Of a DNA stretch of 6,380 bases, positions 1 to 6,244 are shown one piece after another (the first letter of the stretch is position 1; each line of letters begins with the position of its first letter). The position numbers and the translations under genes are program-made. Origin of the DNA: Synechococcus sp. HW_metabat.54 (GTDB taxonomy: Bacteria; Cyanobacteriota; Cyanobacteriia; PCC-6307; Cyanobiaceae). Location: the NCBI GenBank assembly GCA_018623675.1, contig JAAZVJ010000060.1, forward strand, positions 1-6,380, given 5' to 3'. The notes below the pieces were generated by a model. The model saw only the letters and a program-made list of their open reading frames with translations, was not told the DNA's origin and ran no database searches.

Positions 1-552
1 GAGTAGACCACCTGGCCAGCGGGGGGTGGGGGCCGGCAGCAACTGCAGGCTGTGGCCATGACTCAGAGGCAGGCTTTGTTCCTGGCGGATCACCCGCAGC
101 GATGGCAAGGCCGGCAGGGGAGGCCGGTTGTCGACTTCGCCTGGTGGCAGCGGTTTGCGCTGTTGCCAAAGCTCCTGCAGCAGCTTGGCCCCAGGGTTGG
201 AGCAGATCAGGGTCAGCTGGGGGTAGACCTCGGCCAGGCTTCGCAGAAGGGCGACCCGGTTGGGGTTGACGTGACCCACCACCACCAGCAGGGGGGTGTC
301 GCCTGCCGGCAGTGCTTCAGCGAGTGCCGGCAGAAAGGCGTCGCGATAGGCCGCTCCGGGGGGATGGACCAACACCGCTGGTGCGCCGTCGCCGGCTTCG
401 AACAACACGCTGTTGGCAGTGCTGCCGCGCTCCAGGGCGTATTCCAGCTCGAACCGGTGCCGCTGGGGGCTGAGCCCCCGCAGCGCCACCACCCCGGCGT
501 CTATCGGCAGCTGGATCGTGCGGCGGAGGGCGGCGGTGCTGGTCACGCTCAT
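1..552 (-). CDS. flv1: Flavodiiron protein Flv1, N-terminal part (3' end outside window)
   Basis: Partial gene: the first 184 codons are present, starting with ATG at 552-550, and the frame is open to the left edge. The translation (MSVTSTAALRRTIQLP...) follows the same metallo-beta-lactamase-like plan as the neighbouring Flv3. The di-iron ligand positions are degenerate: where Flv3 has HxExDH, this protein has H94-V-N96-P-N98-R99, and the later ligand histidine (H171 in Flv3) is replaced by R178 in PTPRWPGG. Loss of canonical ligands is the known mark of cyanobacterial Flv1 and Flv2. I choose Flv1 because the partner is adjacent and the extra small gene found between flv4 and flv2 in other cyanobacteria is absent. 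Flv1 is known to act with Flv3 in reducing O2 to water downstream of photosystem I. The start codon overlaps the flv3 stop by one base (TGATG), and the Shine-Dalgarno is weak (GGGGAA about 10 bases upstream), so translation is probably coupled to flv3. The flavodoxin-like and flavin-reductase domains expected after residue ~280 lie outside the window. Confidence 0.88.
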   Translation of the reverse strand, partial: MSVTSTAALRRTIQLPIDAGVVALRGLSPQRHRFELEYALERGSTANSVLFEAGDGAPAVLVHPPGAAYRDAFLPALAEALPAGDTPLLVVVGHVNPNRVALLRSLAEVYPQLTLICSNPGAKLLQELWQQRKPLPPGEVDNRPPLPALPSLRVIRQEQSLPLSHGHSLQLLPAPTPRWPGGLL

Positions 553-2324
553 CAGTAGTGGTTCCCCACTTTGCGGTGGTGCACGGCCGTCACCGCTTCG
601 GTGTCGGCCACATTGCCCTGTTCCACCACGGCATAGATGATCCAGTGATCGGGCCCTTCCATCCGCTGTTCCACCCGGCAGCCCAGGTAGGCCAGGGCGT
701 CGCTGAGCACCGGACCGCCATCGGCCACGCCTTCCAGCACATTGACCCCTTCAAAACGATCAGCTCCGGGCCGGAAGCGCTTGAGGAAGTGACGCAGCAG
801 GGGTTGGTGGTTGTCTTCCCGCAGCACGTTGAGAACAAAACGATCCCCCACTTGCATCAGGGTTTCGATGGCGCGGTCTTTGGCTACGGCCACGGTGAGA
901 CCTGGGGGCGTGAAGCTGGCTTGGCTCACCCAGCTGGCCACCATGGCGCTTCGGCGCAGGCTTTCTCCCTCCCCCTGGCTGGCGGTCACCACATACAGGC
1001 CACCACTGAGGCGTCCTAGGGCTTTATCGAGGTCGCCATCGAGGCTCTTCATCGCTGCGATGGTTTTCTCGCGGGTGAGAAGTTGCCCCAGGTCGGTGCC
1101 TGATTCCTCGCAACGCTGGTAGTCGGCCCCTGAGGGCAACTGACGGATGCGCAGGGGGGCGAAGGCTTCCTTCTGCCCTTGGCTGCGCAGTTGGTTGGCT
1201 ACCGAATCAATCGGTTCATCGTCGCCGCCGAATGCGTCGTAGACGCCCACCCATTGCTTGCTGTTCAGGGCTGCCAGCAAGGTGCCGATGGAGCTCTGCA
1301 ACTCGGCATCGGGATTGGCCGGCCAGGTGGGAACCACCACAGCCTTTGCATCGCCGACAAGGGCTGTGAGCTCCTGGGGATCGGTGGCTCGCAGGTCCAC
1401 CAGTTGCACTTGGGCTTCCGCTTTACCGATGCCATGGGCAATCGCCTGGCTGACGCGATCACAGAACCCGTATTGGCTCACGTAACAAACCGCGGCATAG
1501 CTCTCGCCCTTGCTGCGTTGACCACTCCATTCGCGGTAGTCGTTAATCCAATGCTCGAGGTGTTCACGCAGCAGGGGGCCGTGTCCCACCGCGATGGTGT
1601 TGATCTCCGGGAGCCCGTCCATGCGTTTGAGGGCCTGCAGCACGCTGCGGGCGTTGGGCCCCATCAGGCAGTCGTAGTAGAAGCGGAAATCAGGGGCAAT
1701 GGCGCCAGGGTCACTGTCGAAGACTGCGTCGGAGCAGTAATGCAGGCCAAAGGCGTCGCAGGTGTAAAGGATGCCGGTGCCGTGGTCGAACGAAAAGATC
1801 GTGTCGGGCCAGTGCAGATTGGGGGCGCTGAGGAATTCGAAGCGGTGGTGCACGCCGCTGCTGGGATTGGTGCCGAGGTCGAGTTCCTCGCCACTTTTGA
1901 CGGCTCGTGATTGGAACGGTCGGTGCACCTGGTTCTCCAGGAACTGAATGGCCACCTTCGAACCCACAATTTCAATGTTGGGGTTGAGGTCGATCAGATC
2001 ACCAATCAGGCCGGAATGGTCGGGTTCGGTATGGCTGACGATTAAGACATCGATGTCTTGAGGATCAATTTCCCCTTGCAGTAAGGGAATCCAGGTGTCG
2101 CGGAATTTCGCGTGGCTGGTGTCGATCAGGGCCGTGCGCTCTCCGCGCACCAAAAAGCTGTTGTAGGTGGTGCCGTTGCGTAGGCCGAATTCGATATCGA
2201 AACGGCTGCGGTCCCAGTCGAGGGAACGGATCGTGGTGGTGTCGGCAGCGATCGCCTCGCATTGCAGCGACAGGCGGGGGGCCACAGCGGAAGTTTCTGT
2301 GCTGCTCAGGTTTGCCGTGACCAT
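552..2324 (-). CDS. flv3: Class C flavodiiron protein Flv3 (O2 reductase)
   Basis: Complete 590-residue protein, a normal length for cyanobacterial class C flavodiiron proteins. Three domains can be seen. A metallo-beta-lactamase-like di-iron domain (about 30-265) has the full ligand set: H98, E100, D102 and H103 in SHTEPDHSG, H171 in APNLHWPD, D190 in YTCDAFG and H248 in VGHGPLL. A flavodoxin-like FMN domain (about 275-415) includes YVSQYGFCDRVSQAI near 281-295 and VPTWPANPDA at 331-340. A flavin-reductase-like domain (about 430-590) begins at ALGRLSGGLYVVTAS. In cyanobacteria Flv3, with Flv1, passes NAD(P)H- or ferredoxin-derived electrons to O2, giving water without reactive oxygen; it acts in the cytosol or at the thylakoid surface. 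The ATG at 2324 is preceded by AGGG about 4-7 bases upstream. Only 38 bases separate it from dctM, and flv1 follows with a one-base overlap. Intact ligands favour Flv3 (or Flv4) over Flv1/Flv2; the absence of the flv4-flv2 type intervening gene favours Flv3. Confidence 0.93.
   Translation of the reverse strand: MVTANLSSTETSAVAPRLSLQCEAIAADTTTIRSLDWDRSRFDIEFGLRNGTTYNSFLVRGERTALIDTSHAKFRDTWIPLLQGEIDPQDIDVLIVSHTEPDHSGLIGDLIDLNPNIEIVGSKVAIQFLENQVHRPFQSRAVKSGEELDLGTNPSSGVHHRFEFLSAPNLHWPDTIFSFDHGTGILYTCDAFGLHYCSDAVFDSDPGAIAPDFRFYYDCLMGPNARSVLQALKRMDGLPEINTIAVGHGPLLREHLEHWINDYREWSGQRSKGESYAAVCYVSQYGFCDRVSQAIAHGIGKAEAQVQLVDLRATDPQELTALVGDAKAVVVPTWPANPDAELQSSIGTLLAALNSKQWVGVYDAFGGDDEPIDSVANQLRSQGQKEAFAPLRIRQLPSGADYQRCEESGTDLGQLLTREKTIAAMKSLDGDLDKALGRLSGGLYVVTASQGEGESLRRSAMVASWVSQASFTPPGLTVAVAKDRAIETLMQVGDRFVLNVLREDNHQPLLRHFLKRFRPGADRFEGVNVLEGVADGGPVLSDALAYLGCRVEQRMEGPDHWIIYAVVEQGNVADTEAVTAVHHRKVGNHY
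2248..2255. repeat. HIP1 octamer (GCGATCGC)
   Basis: A single palindromic HIP1 copy in the first codons of flv3 (the EAIAAD segment). It is consistent with a cyanobacterial host but too short to prove it. Confidence 0.6.
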
Positions 2325-2362
2325 GACCCTATTGCTCGCTTAACTGAACTCTACGGAGATCT

Positions 2363-3754
2363 TCAGGTGAGCGGCCCGGGTGCCAGGGCTCCTGCAAGGC
2401 GAGGTAACCAGTCCACCAGTCCTGGCATAGCAATGAGCAGGGCCAGGACCGCCACTTGCAGCCCAACGAAGGGCAGTGCTCCTTTGTAGATATCCCGGGT
2501 CCCCACCTCATCCGGGGCCACGCCACGCAAATAGAACAGTGCGAAGCCGAAGGGAGGGGTGAGAAACGACGTTTGCAGGTTGGCGCCGATCAACACGCCG
2601 AACCACACCAGCGCCTCGGGGCCGAGCAGTTGACGGGCTGCGGGCAGCAACAGAGGCACGGCGATGAAGGCGATTTCGAAGAAATCAATGAAGAAGCCCA
2701 GCAAAAAGATGATCAACATGCTGAACACCAGGAAGCCGATGCGTCCGCCTGGAAGATTGAGCAGCAGCTCGGAAATCAGTTGATCGCCGCCGACGCCTCG
2801 GAACACCAGGCTGAAGGCGGTGGAACCCATCAGGATCGCCATCACCATCGAGGTGGTGCGCATGGTGCTTTCGCACACGCTGGAGAGCTGGCTGCGGCTG
2901 AAGCCACCGTTGAGGGCGGCCAGCAGCATGGCGCCCACAGCCCCAATCACGCCGGCCTCGGTGGGGGTGGCGATGCCAAAGAAAATGCTGCCCAGCACTG
3001 CCACGATCAGGGCGATGGGTGGAAGCACGGATTGGATCAGCTGCCATGGCGTGCTGCTACCGGCTGCTTCAGGTGGCAGCTGCGGTGCCAACTCCGGCTT
3101 CAGCGCACTGATCACCACCACGTAGATGGCAAACACGGCCGACATCAGCAGGCCGGGGAGTAAGGCTCCAATGAACAGATCCCCCACCGAGATGCCCAGC
3201 TGGTCGCCCAGCACCACCAGCACGATGCTGGGGGGAATGATTTGCCCGAGGGTGCCGGAGGCCACGATCACACCGGTGGCCAGGCTTTTGTCGTAGCCGG
3301 CCCGGAGCATGGCCGGGAGGGAGATCAGTCCCATGGTGGTGACTGTTGCAGCCACCACACCAGTGGTGGCTGCCAGCAGGGATCCCACCAGCACCACCGC
3401 GAGAGCTAACCCACCGCGCAAGCGTCCAAGCAGCCGGCCCATGGTCTCCAGCAGGCGTTCGGCGATCCCTGAGCTCTCGAGCATGGAGCCCATGAACACG
3501 AAGGCGGGAATGGCCAGCAGAGTGAAGTTGGCCATGATCCCCAGGATTCGTTGGGGTAAGGCGGTGACGAATTGAGGCTCGATTTCACCGCTGAGCATGC
3601 CCAGCAGGGCAAAGATCACCCCAATGCCCCCGAGGCAGAAGGCCACGGGAAAACCGCTGAGGAGCGCCACGATCAGCGCCAGGAACATCCCAGGGGCGAG
3701 TACGGCTGAGGGATCAATGCTGATGATCCAGCCGAGGGCTTCGATTTCGATCAC
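2363..3754 (-). CDS. dctM: TRAP transporter large membrane subunit (DctM/TakM type)
   Basis: 463-residue, very hydrophobic protein with roughly a dozen membrane segments, matching the DctM large subunit of tripartite ATP-independent periplasmic transporters. Family-type stretches include the glycine/proline-rich GVIVASGTLGQIIPPS at 161-176, GIATPTEAGVIGAVGA at 260-275 and TSFLTPPFGFALFYLRG at 395-411. DctM subunits carry the translocation path and couple uptake to an ion gradient, usually Na+. The start is GTG at 3754-3752, overlapping the dctQ stop in GTGA; a strong Shine-Dalgarno (GGGAGGG, 3763-3769) lies 8 bases upstream, which decides this start. The length is at the upper end for DctM, as is common in the mannitol/chloroaromatic (FcbT3/TakM) subgroup, and agrees with the TakP-like binding protein upstream. 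No terminator is visible between its stop and flv3. The subunit type is certain; the substrate is inferred from the binding protein only. Confidence 0.94.
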   Translation of the reverse strand: MIEIEALGWIISIDPSAVLAPGMFLALIVALLSGFPVAFCLGGIGVIFALLGMLSGEIEPQFVTALPQRILGIMANFTLLAIPAFVFMGSMLESSGIAERLLETMGRLLGRLRGGLALAVVLVGSLLAATTGVVAATVTTMGLISLPAMLRAGYDKSLATGVIVASGTLGQIIPPSIVLVVLGDQLGISVGDLFIGALLPGLLMSAVFAIYVVVISALKPELAPQLPPEAAGSSTPWQLIQSVLPPIALIVAVLGSIFFGIATPTEAGVIGAVGAMLLAALNGGFSRSQLSSVCESTMRTTSMVMAILMGSTAFSLVFRGVGGDQLISELLLNLPGGRIGFLVFSMLIIFLLGFFIDFFEIAFIAVPLLLPAARQLLGPEALVWFGVLIGANLQTSFLTPPFGFALFYLRGVAPDEVGTRDIYKGALPFVGLQVAVLALLIAMPGLVDWLPRLAGALAPGPLT

Positions 3755-4320
3755 AGCGCTGGCCCTCCCTGGTGTTGCCCATCGGTTGCTGGGTCGGTTT
3801 CGCCCTTCTGAAGTGCCATACGCAGGCGTAGGGCCTCGGCGACGCCTTGAAGGCCAAGCAACAGGAAGCCCAGAGGGATCAGGGTTTTCACCCAGGTCCG
3901 CGGCAGGCCACCAGGGTCTGGCGAGAGCTCACCGATGCTCCAGGCCCGTAGGGCTGGTGCGATCGCGATCGCCATCACCCCGAAGGCAAAAGGCAGCAGC
4001 AACACCAAAAGCCCCTTGAGTTCCTGGCGATTGCGCCGCCGTTCTGACCAGCGGCTTTGCAGCACATCCACGCGCACGTGCCCGCCTTTCTGCAGCGTCC
4101 AGCCGAGCCCCAGCAGGAAAATCAGATCGAACAGATACCACTGGGCTTCGATCAAGCCATTGGAGCTGAGGTTGATGCCAATTGCCGATCCCAGGTAGCG
4201 GCCGATCACATTCCAAATGCCAATGGCCAGCATCAGCAGCACGGCCCAACGGGCCAACCAGGCGGCACCCGCATTGATCCGATCGAACAGCCGCACCACC
4301 TGCGTTTGTGTGCTGCTCAT
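3751..4320 (-). CDS. dctQ: TRAP transporter small membrane subunit (DctQ/TakQ type)
   Basis: 189-residue membrane protein with four hydrophobic segments, roughly 20-40, 60-78, 103-125 and 143-162, the standard topology of the DctQ small subunit. The segment around WNVIGRYLG (36-44) and the WYLFDLIFLLGLGWTLQKGGHVRVDVL region (61-87) resemble DctQ proteins, where this subunit pairs with DctM and the binding protein to form the working transporter in the cytoplasmic membrane. The ATG at 4320 overlaps the dctP stop in ATGA, and AAGAGG (4328-4333) lies 7 bases upstream within the end of dctP, so coupled translation is likely. Its own stop overlaps the dctM GTG start. DctQ sequences diverge strongly, so the assignment rests on topology and position between the other two subunits as much as on motifs. 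Confidence 0.92.
   Translation of the reverse strand: MSSTQTQVVRLFDRINAGAAWLARWAVLLMLAIGIWNVIGRYLGSAIGINLSSNGLIEAQWYLFDLIFLLGLGWTLQKGGHVRVDVLQSRWSERRRNRQELKGLLVLLLPFAFGVMAIAIAPALRAWSIGELSPDPGGLPRTWVKTLIPLGFLLLGLQGVAEALRLRMALQKGETDPATDGQHQGGPAL
3959..3972. repeat. Two overlapping HIP1 octamers (GCGATCGC)
   Basis: GCGATCGCGATCGC holds two copies of the palindromic cyanobacterial HIP1 octamer sharing two bases, inside dctQ. A third copy is at 2248-2255 inside flv3. HIP1 is highly repeated in many cyanobacterial genomes, less so in marine picocyanobacteria. Confidence 0.7.
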
Positions 4321-5438
4321 GGTTTGACCTCTTGTTGGCTGTTGAACTGCGCCAGGGGCAGTTCGTTGATTCGGTTCCAGTTGATGGTTTCGCGTTGGAA
4401 CAGGCGCCAGCGTTCGAGCAGATCCCGGAATCCGGCATCGCCAGCAGCCAATTCAGCAAACATTTCTTGGGTGGCATCGCGAGCTGCCGTGAGGATGTCG
4501 TCGCTGTAGCGCTCGAGCTTGATCCCCTGGCGACCTAAGCGCAGTAGCGCCTCGCTGTTGCGCTGTTCGTACTCGCTGAGCATGCCCAGATTGGCCTCGT
4601 AACAGGCCGTGCTGAACATGGCTTGGTACTCCTCTGGCAACGCATCCCAGGCCTTGCGGTTCACCAGTGCACACAAGCTTGGGCCGGGCTCCCACCAGCC
4701 TGGGTAGTAGTAGTGCTTGGCCGCTTTGTGCAGGCCTAGCTTTTCGTCGTCGTAGGGGCCTGTGAATTCAGCGGCATCGATCGCTCCCCGTTCAAGGGCG
4801 AGGTAGATCTCCCCACCGGGAAGCACCTGCACATTCACGCCGAGGCGAGCCATCACCTTTCCCCCGAGCCCGGGGATGCGCATCTTCAGGCCTTTCAGCG
4901 ATGCCAGGTTGTCGACGGGACGTTTGAACCACCCCCCGAGTTGGCCGCCCGTATTGCCGGCAGGGAAGCTTTTGGTTCCGAAGTCGGCGAACAGTGCGTC
5001 CATCGCTTCATTGCCGCCCCCTTGATAAAACCAGGCGTTTTGCTGCTGGGCGGTGAGGCCAAAGGGAACCGCGGTGCCAAAGGCGAATGCGGGGTTTTTA
5101 CCCACGTAGTAGTAGCTGGCGGTGTGGCCGCACTCCACGGAGCCGGCCTGCACGGCATCCAGCACCTCCAGGCCGGGAACAATCTCACCAGCGGCAAAGG
5201 GTTCGATGCTGAAGTTGCCCCCACTCATCGCTTCCACCCGTTGGCAGATGGTTTCTGCCCCTCCATAGATGGTGTCGAGTGACACGGGCCAGCTGGTGGC
5301 CATCCGCCAGCGCACCTGAGGGAGACCACCGCTTTGGGTTTTCTCCGCACGACGGATCGTGCAGGCGCTCAGGGCTCCGGCTCCAGCGGCAGCGGCGAGG
5401 GCTTGCCCACTGGTCCGGAGCAGCTGCCGTCGTTGCAT
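4317..5438 (-). CDS. dctP: TRAP transporter substrate-binding lipoprotein, TakP-like (2-oxoacid/carboxylate)
   Basis: 373-residue periplasmic binding protein. From memory of the family it closely resembles Rhodobacter sphaeroides TakP, the 2-oxoacid-binding protein: shared stretches include SLDTIYGGAE (53-62), AGEIVPGLEVLDAV (83-96), GPYDDEKLG (227-235) and HYYYPGWWEPGPS (about 242-254). Residues matching the TakP ligand site are visible: Q166 (GGQLGGWF), R187 (LKMRIPG; the arginine that holds the carboxylate in DctP proteins) and E224 (DAAEFTGP). TakP has tryptophan after this glutamate; here it is F225. The N-terminus has a twin-arginine start (MQRRQLLRTSG), an alanine-rich hydrophobic core and a lipobox L23-S24-A25-C26, so it is probably a Tat-exported lipoprotein. 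AGGAG (5445-5449) lies 6 bases before the ATG. It is first in the dctPQM run. Pyruvate or another 2-oxoacid is the best guess; a related lactate-binding group means lactate or another carboxylate is also possible. Confidence 0.93.
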   Translation of the reverse strand: MQRRQLLRTSGQALAAAAGAGALSACTIRRAEKTQSGGLPQVRWRMATSWPVSLDTIYGGAETICQRVEAMSGGNFSIEPFAAGEIVPGLEVLDAVQAGSVECGHTASYYYVGKNPAFAFGTAVPFGLTAQQQNAWFYQGGGNEAMDALFADFGTKSFPAGNTGGQLGGWFKRPVDNLASLKGLKMRIPGLGGKVMARLGVNVQVLPGGEIYLALERGAIDAAEFTGPYDDEKLGLHKAAKHYYYPGWWEPGPSLCALVNRKAWDALPEEYQAMFSTACYEANLGMLSEYEQRNSEALLRLGRQGIKLERYSDDILTAARDATQEMFAELAAGDAGFRDLLERWRLFQRETINWNRINELPLAQFNSQQEVKP

Positions 5439-5527
5439 GGCGTGCTCCTGCGGTAGTCGCGACTGTCGGCGACCGTTGCTATTCGCAGCCTATTGATCGT
5501 TGTTCGACTGTCTCTGTTTTTGCAATC
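5439..5527 (-). other. Leader/promoter region of the dctPQM-flv3-flv1 run
   Basis: This 89-base stretch lies between the hsp20 terminator and the dctP start, so it should hold the promoter for the transporter run. I see no convincing -35/-10 pair: TTGCAA just after the T tract resembles a -35, but no good -10 lies at 16-18 bases. Apart from the ribosome binding site nothing else can be called. Confidence 0.4.
5445..5449 (-). promoter_or_regulatory. Shine-Dalgarno site of dctP
   Basis: AGGAG on the minus strand, 6 bases before the ATG at 5438. It fixes the start that carries the twin-arginine/lipobox signal peptide. Confidence 0.8.
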
Positions 5528-5556
5528 AAAAAAAGCCCCCCGCATTCGCGGAGGGC
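5528..5556 (-). terminator. Intrinsic terminator after hsp20
   Basis: Read on the minus strand, GCCCTCCGC - GAAT - GCGGGGGGC forms a 9-bp stem with one T-G wobble and a 4-base loop, followed at once by seven T residues (positions 5534 down to 5528). This is a classical Rho-independent terminator. It lies 67 bases beyond the hsp20 stop and about 90 bases before dctP, so it ends the hsp20 transcript and separates the two units. There is no T tract on the plus-strand side, so it works in the minus direction only. Confidence 0.92.
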
Positions 5557-5622
5557 GCTTCCGTTCTCTGGTGTGGGGTGTGTTGTCGTTGGCTACTGCT
5601 CGCTTCTGGGAGTGGTCGATCG
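5557..5622. other. 3' untranslated stretch of hsp20
   Basis: Sixty-six bases between the hsp20 stop and its terminator. The part near 5569-5592 is strongly G/T-biased on the plus strand (C/A on the transcript side). I see no ORF or clear structure in it. Confidence 0.4.
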
Positions 5623-6057
5623 TCAGCTTTCAACCGTGACCGACACCGTGGTGCGGTTGTCGGCCTTGGCCGCGGAGATCGCCAGGATGCCGTCGCGGTA
5701 GGTGGCCCTTAGTTGGTCGCGATCAAGAGGCTGGGCAAAGCGGAAGCTGCGGCTCCAGGTGCCAGGCCGAAATTCGCTGAACACTTGCTGTGGGGCTCCG
5801 TTGTTTGGAGCATCGGTTTCGGAGTTGGTGTCGTCTGCTTCGGAGATCGCGCTTGCACGACGCTCGGCGCTGATCACGAGGGTGCGATCGGTGGCTTTGA
5901 CATCGATGGAGTCGCGATCGACGCCGGGTAATTCGAGATGCACGGTGTAGCTGTTGGCATCTTCGAGAACTTCGGCAGCCGGGACGCGTTCGGCCTGGGC
6001 CACTTGCTGTTCGAGGCGCTCCAGCAGGTCGAAGGGGGATTGGCGAAGGGTGAGCAT
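5623..6057 (-). CDS. Small heat-shock protein, Hsp20/alpha-crystallin family
   Basis: 144-residue protein with the layout of bacterial small heat-shock proteins, ATP-independent holdases that bind unfolding proteins in the cytosol and, in cyanobacteria, also membranes. A short N-terminal arm (1-27, MLTLRQSPFDLLERLEQQ) leads to an alpha-crystallin domain at about 28-131. That domain starts with YTVHLELPGVDRDSIDV and ends with the typical ATYRDGILAISAAK (118-131), where the A-x-x-x-x-G-[IVL]-L signature sits. The short tail contains V138-S-V140-T-V142, which can serve as the I/V-x-I/V anchoring motif used in oligomer assembly. Residues 69-92 are an acidic, N/D/E/S-rich insertion in the loop between the domain halves, longer than in many homologues. 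I choose the ATG at 6057 because GGAGG (6065-6069) lies 7 bases upstream and the protein then begins as family members do; an open frame extends to 6303 but overlaps the preceding gene. Monocistronic, with its own terminator at 5528-5556. Confidence 0.93.
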   Translation of the reverse strand: MLTLRQSPFDLLERLEQQVAQAERVPAAEVLEDANSYTVHLELPGVDRDSIDVKATDRTLVISAERRASAISEADDTNSETDAPNNGAPQQVFSEFRPGTWSRSFRFAQPLDRDQLRATYRDGILAISAAKADNRTTVSVTVES

Positions 6058-6064
6058 GGTGAAT

Positions 6065-6069
6065 CCTCC
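6065..6069 (-). promoter_or_regulatory. Shine-Dalgarno site deciding the hsp20 start
   Basis: GGAGG on the minus strand within CTGGAGGATT, 7 bases before the ATG at 6057. It supports the 144-residue product over the 226-residue in-frame extension. Confidence 0.82.
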
Positions 6070-6244
6070 AGGCGGAGAGTTGGGTTGGGTGGGTGTCACC
6101 CACAACGACAATCTGCGCCTGCTGGATGGAGATGAGGAGCCGGAGAACCGCCCTGTTGTGTTCGGTCTGGACGACCGAGTTCGGTTGCTACGACAGCAAT
6201 GGTGGGAGAACCGAAAAGCATTTGCCTCTGAAAGGTTGTGTGGC
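6070..6244 (-). promoter_or_regulatory. hsp20 upstream region with short inverted and direct repeats
   Basis: Non-coding gap between the preceding gene's stop and hsp20, expected to hold the hsp20 promoter and 5' leader. It contains two inverted repeats: TCGGTC-tggac-GACCGA at 6162-6178 and TTGCT-acgac-AGCAA at 6185-6199. It also contains a direct repeat of GGAGAACCG at 6142-6150 and 6205-6213. The CIRCE operator (TTAGCACTC-N9-GAGTGCTAA) used by HrcA is not present. No clear -35/-10 pair could be picked out, and no terminator for the preceding gene was seen. Confidence 0.45.

Noticed and set aside
52..558. Plus-strand open frame of 168 codons opposite flv1
   Set aside because: It is a shadow of flv1, whose minus-strand translation aligns with Flv3 including the degenerate ligand motif.
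1179..1910. Long plus-strand open frame of 243 codons opposite flv3
   Set aside because: It lies wholly antisense to a clear flavodiiron gene. In G+C-rich DNA the opposite strand often stays open, and its translation has no recognisable domain.
2325..2362. Terminator or promoter between dctM and flv3
   Set aside because: The 38 bases have no stable hairpin with a T tract and no convincing hexamer pair; only a modest AGGG site before flv3.
2456..3163. Plus-strand open frame of 235 codons opposite dctM, rich in H, Q, E and G
   Set aside because: The composition is what the complement of a hydrophobic membrane protein gives; there is no ribosome binding site or family resemblance.
5439..5527. 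TTGCAA as the -35 box of a dctP promoter
   Set aside because: No acceptable -10 hexamer lies 16-18 bases downstream; with only one partial box the call would be guesswork.
6058..6244. CIRCE/HrcA operator before hsp20
   Set aside because: I looked for TTAGCACTC and GAGTGCTAA with a 9-base spacer on both strands and found neither half.
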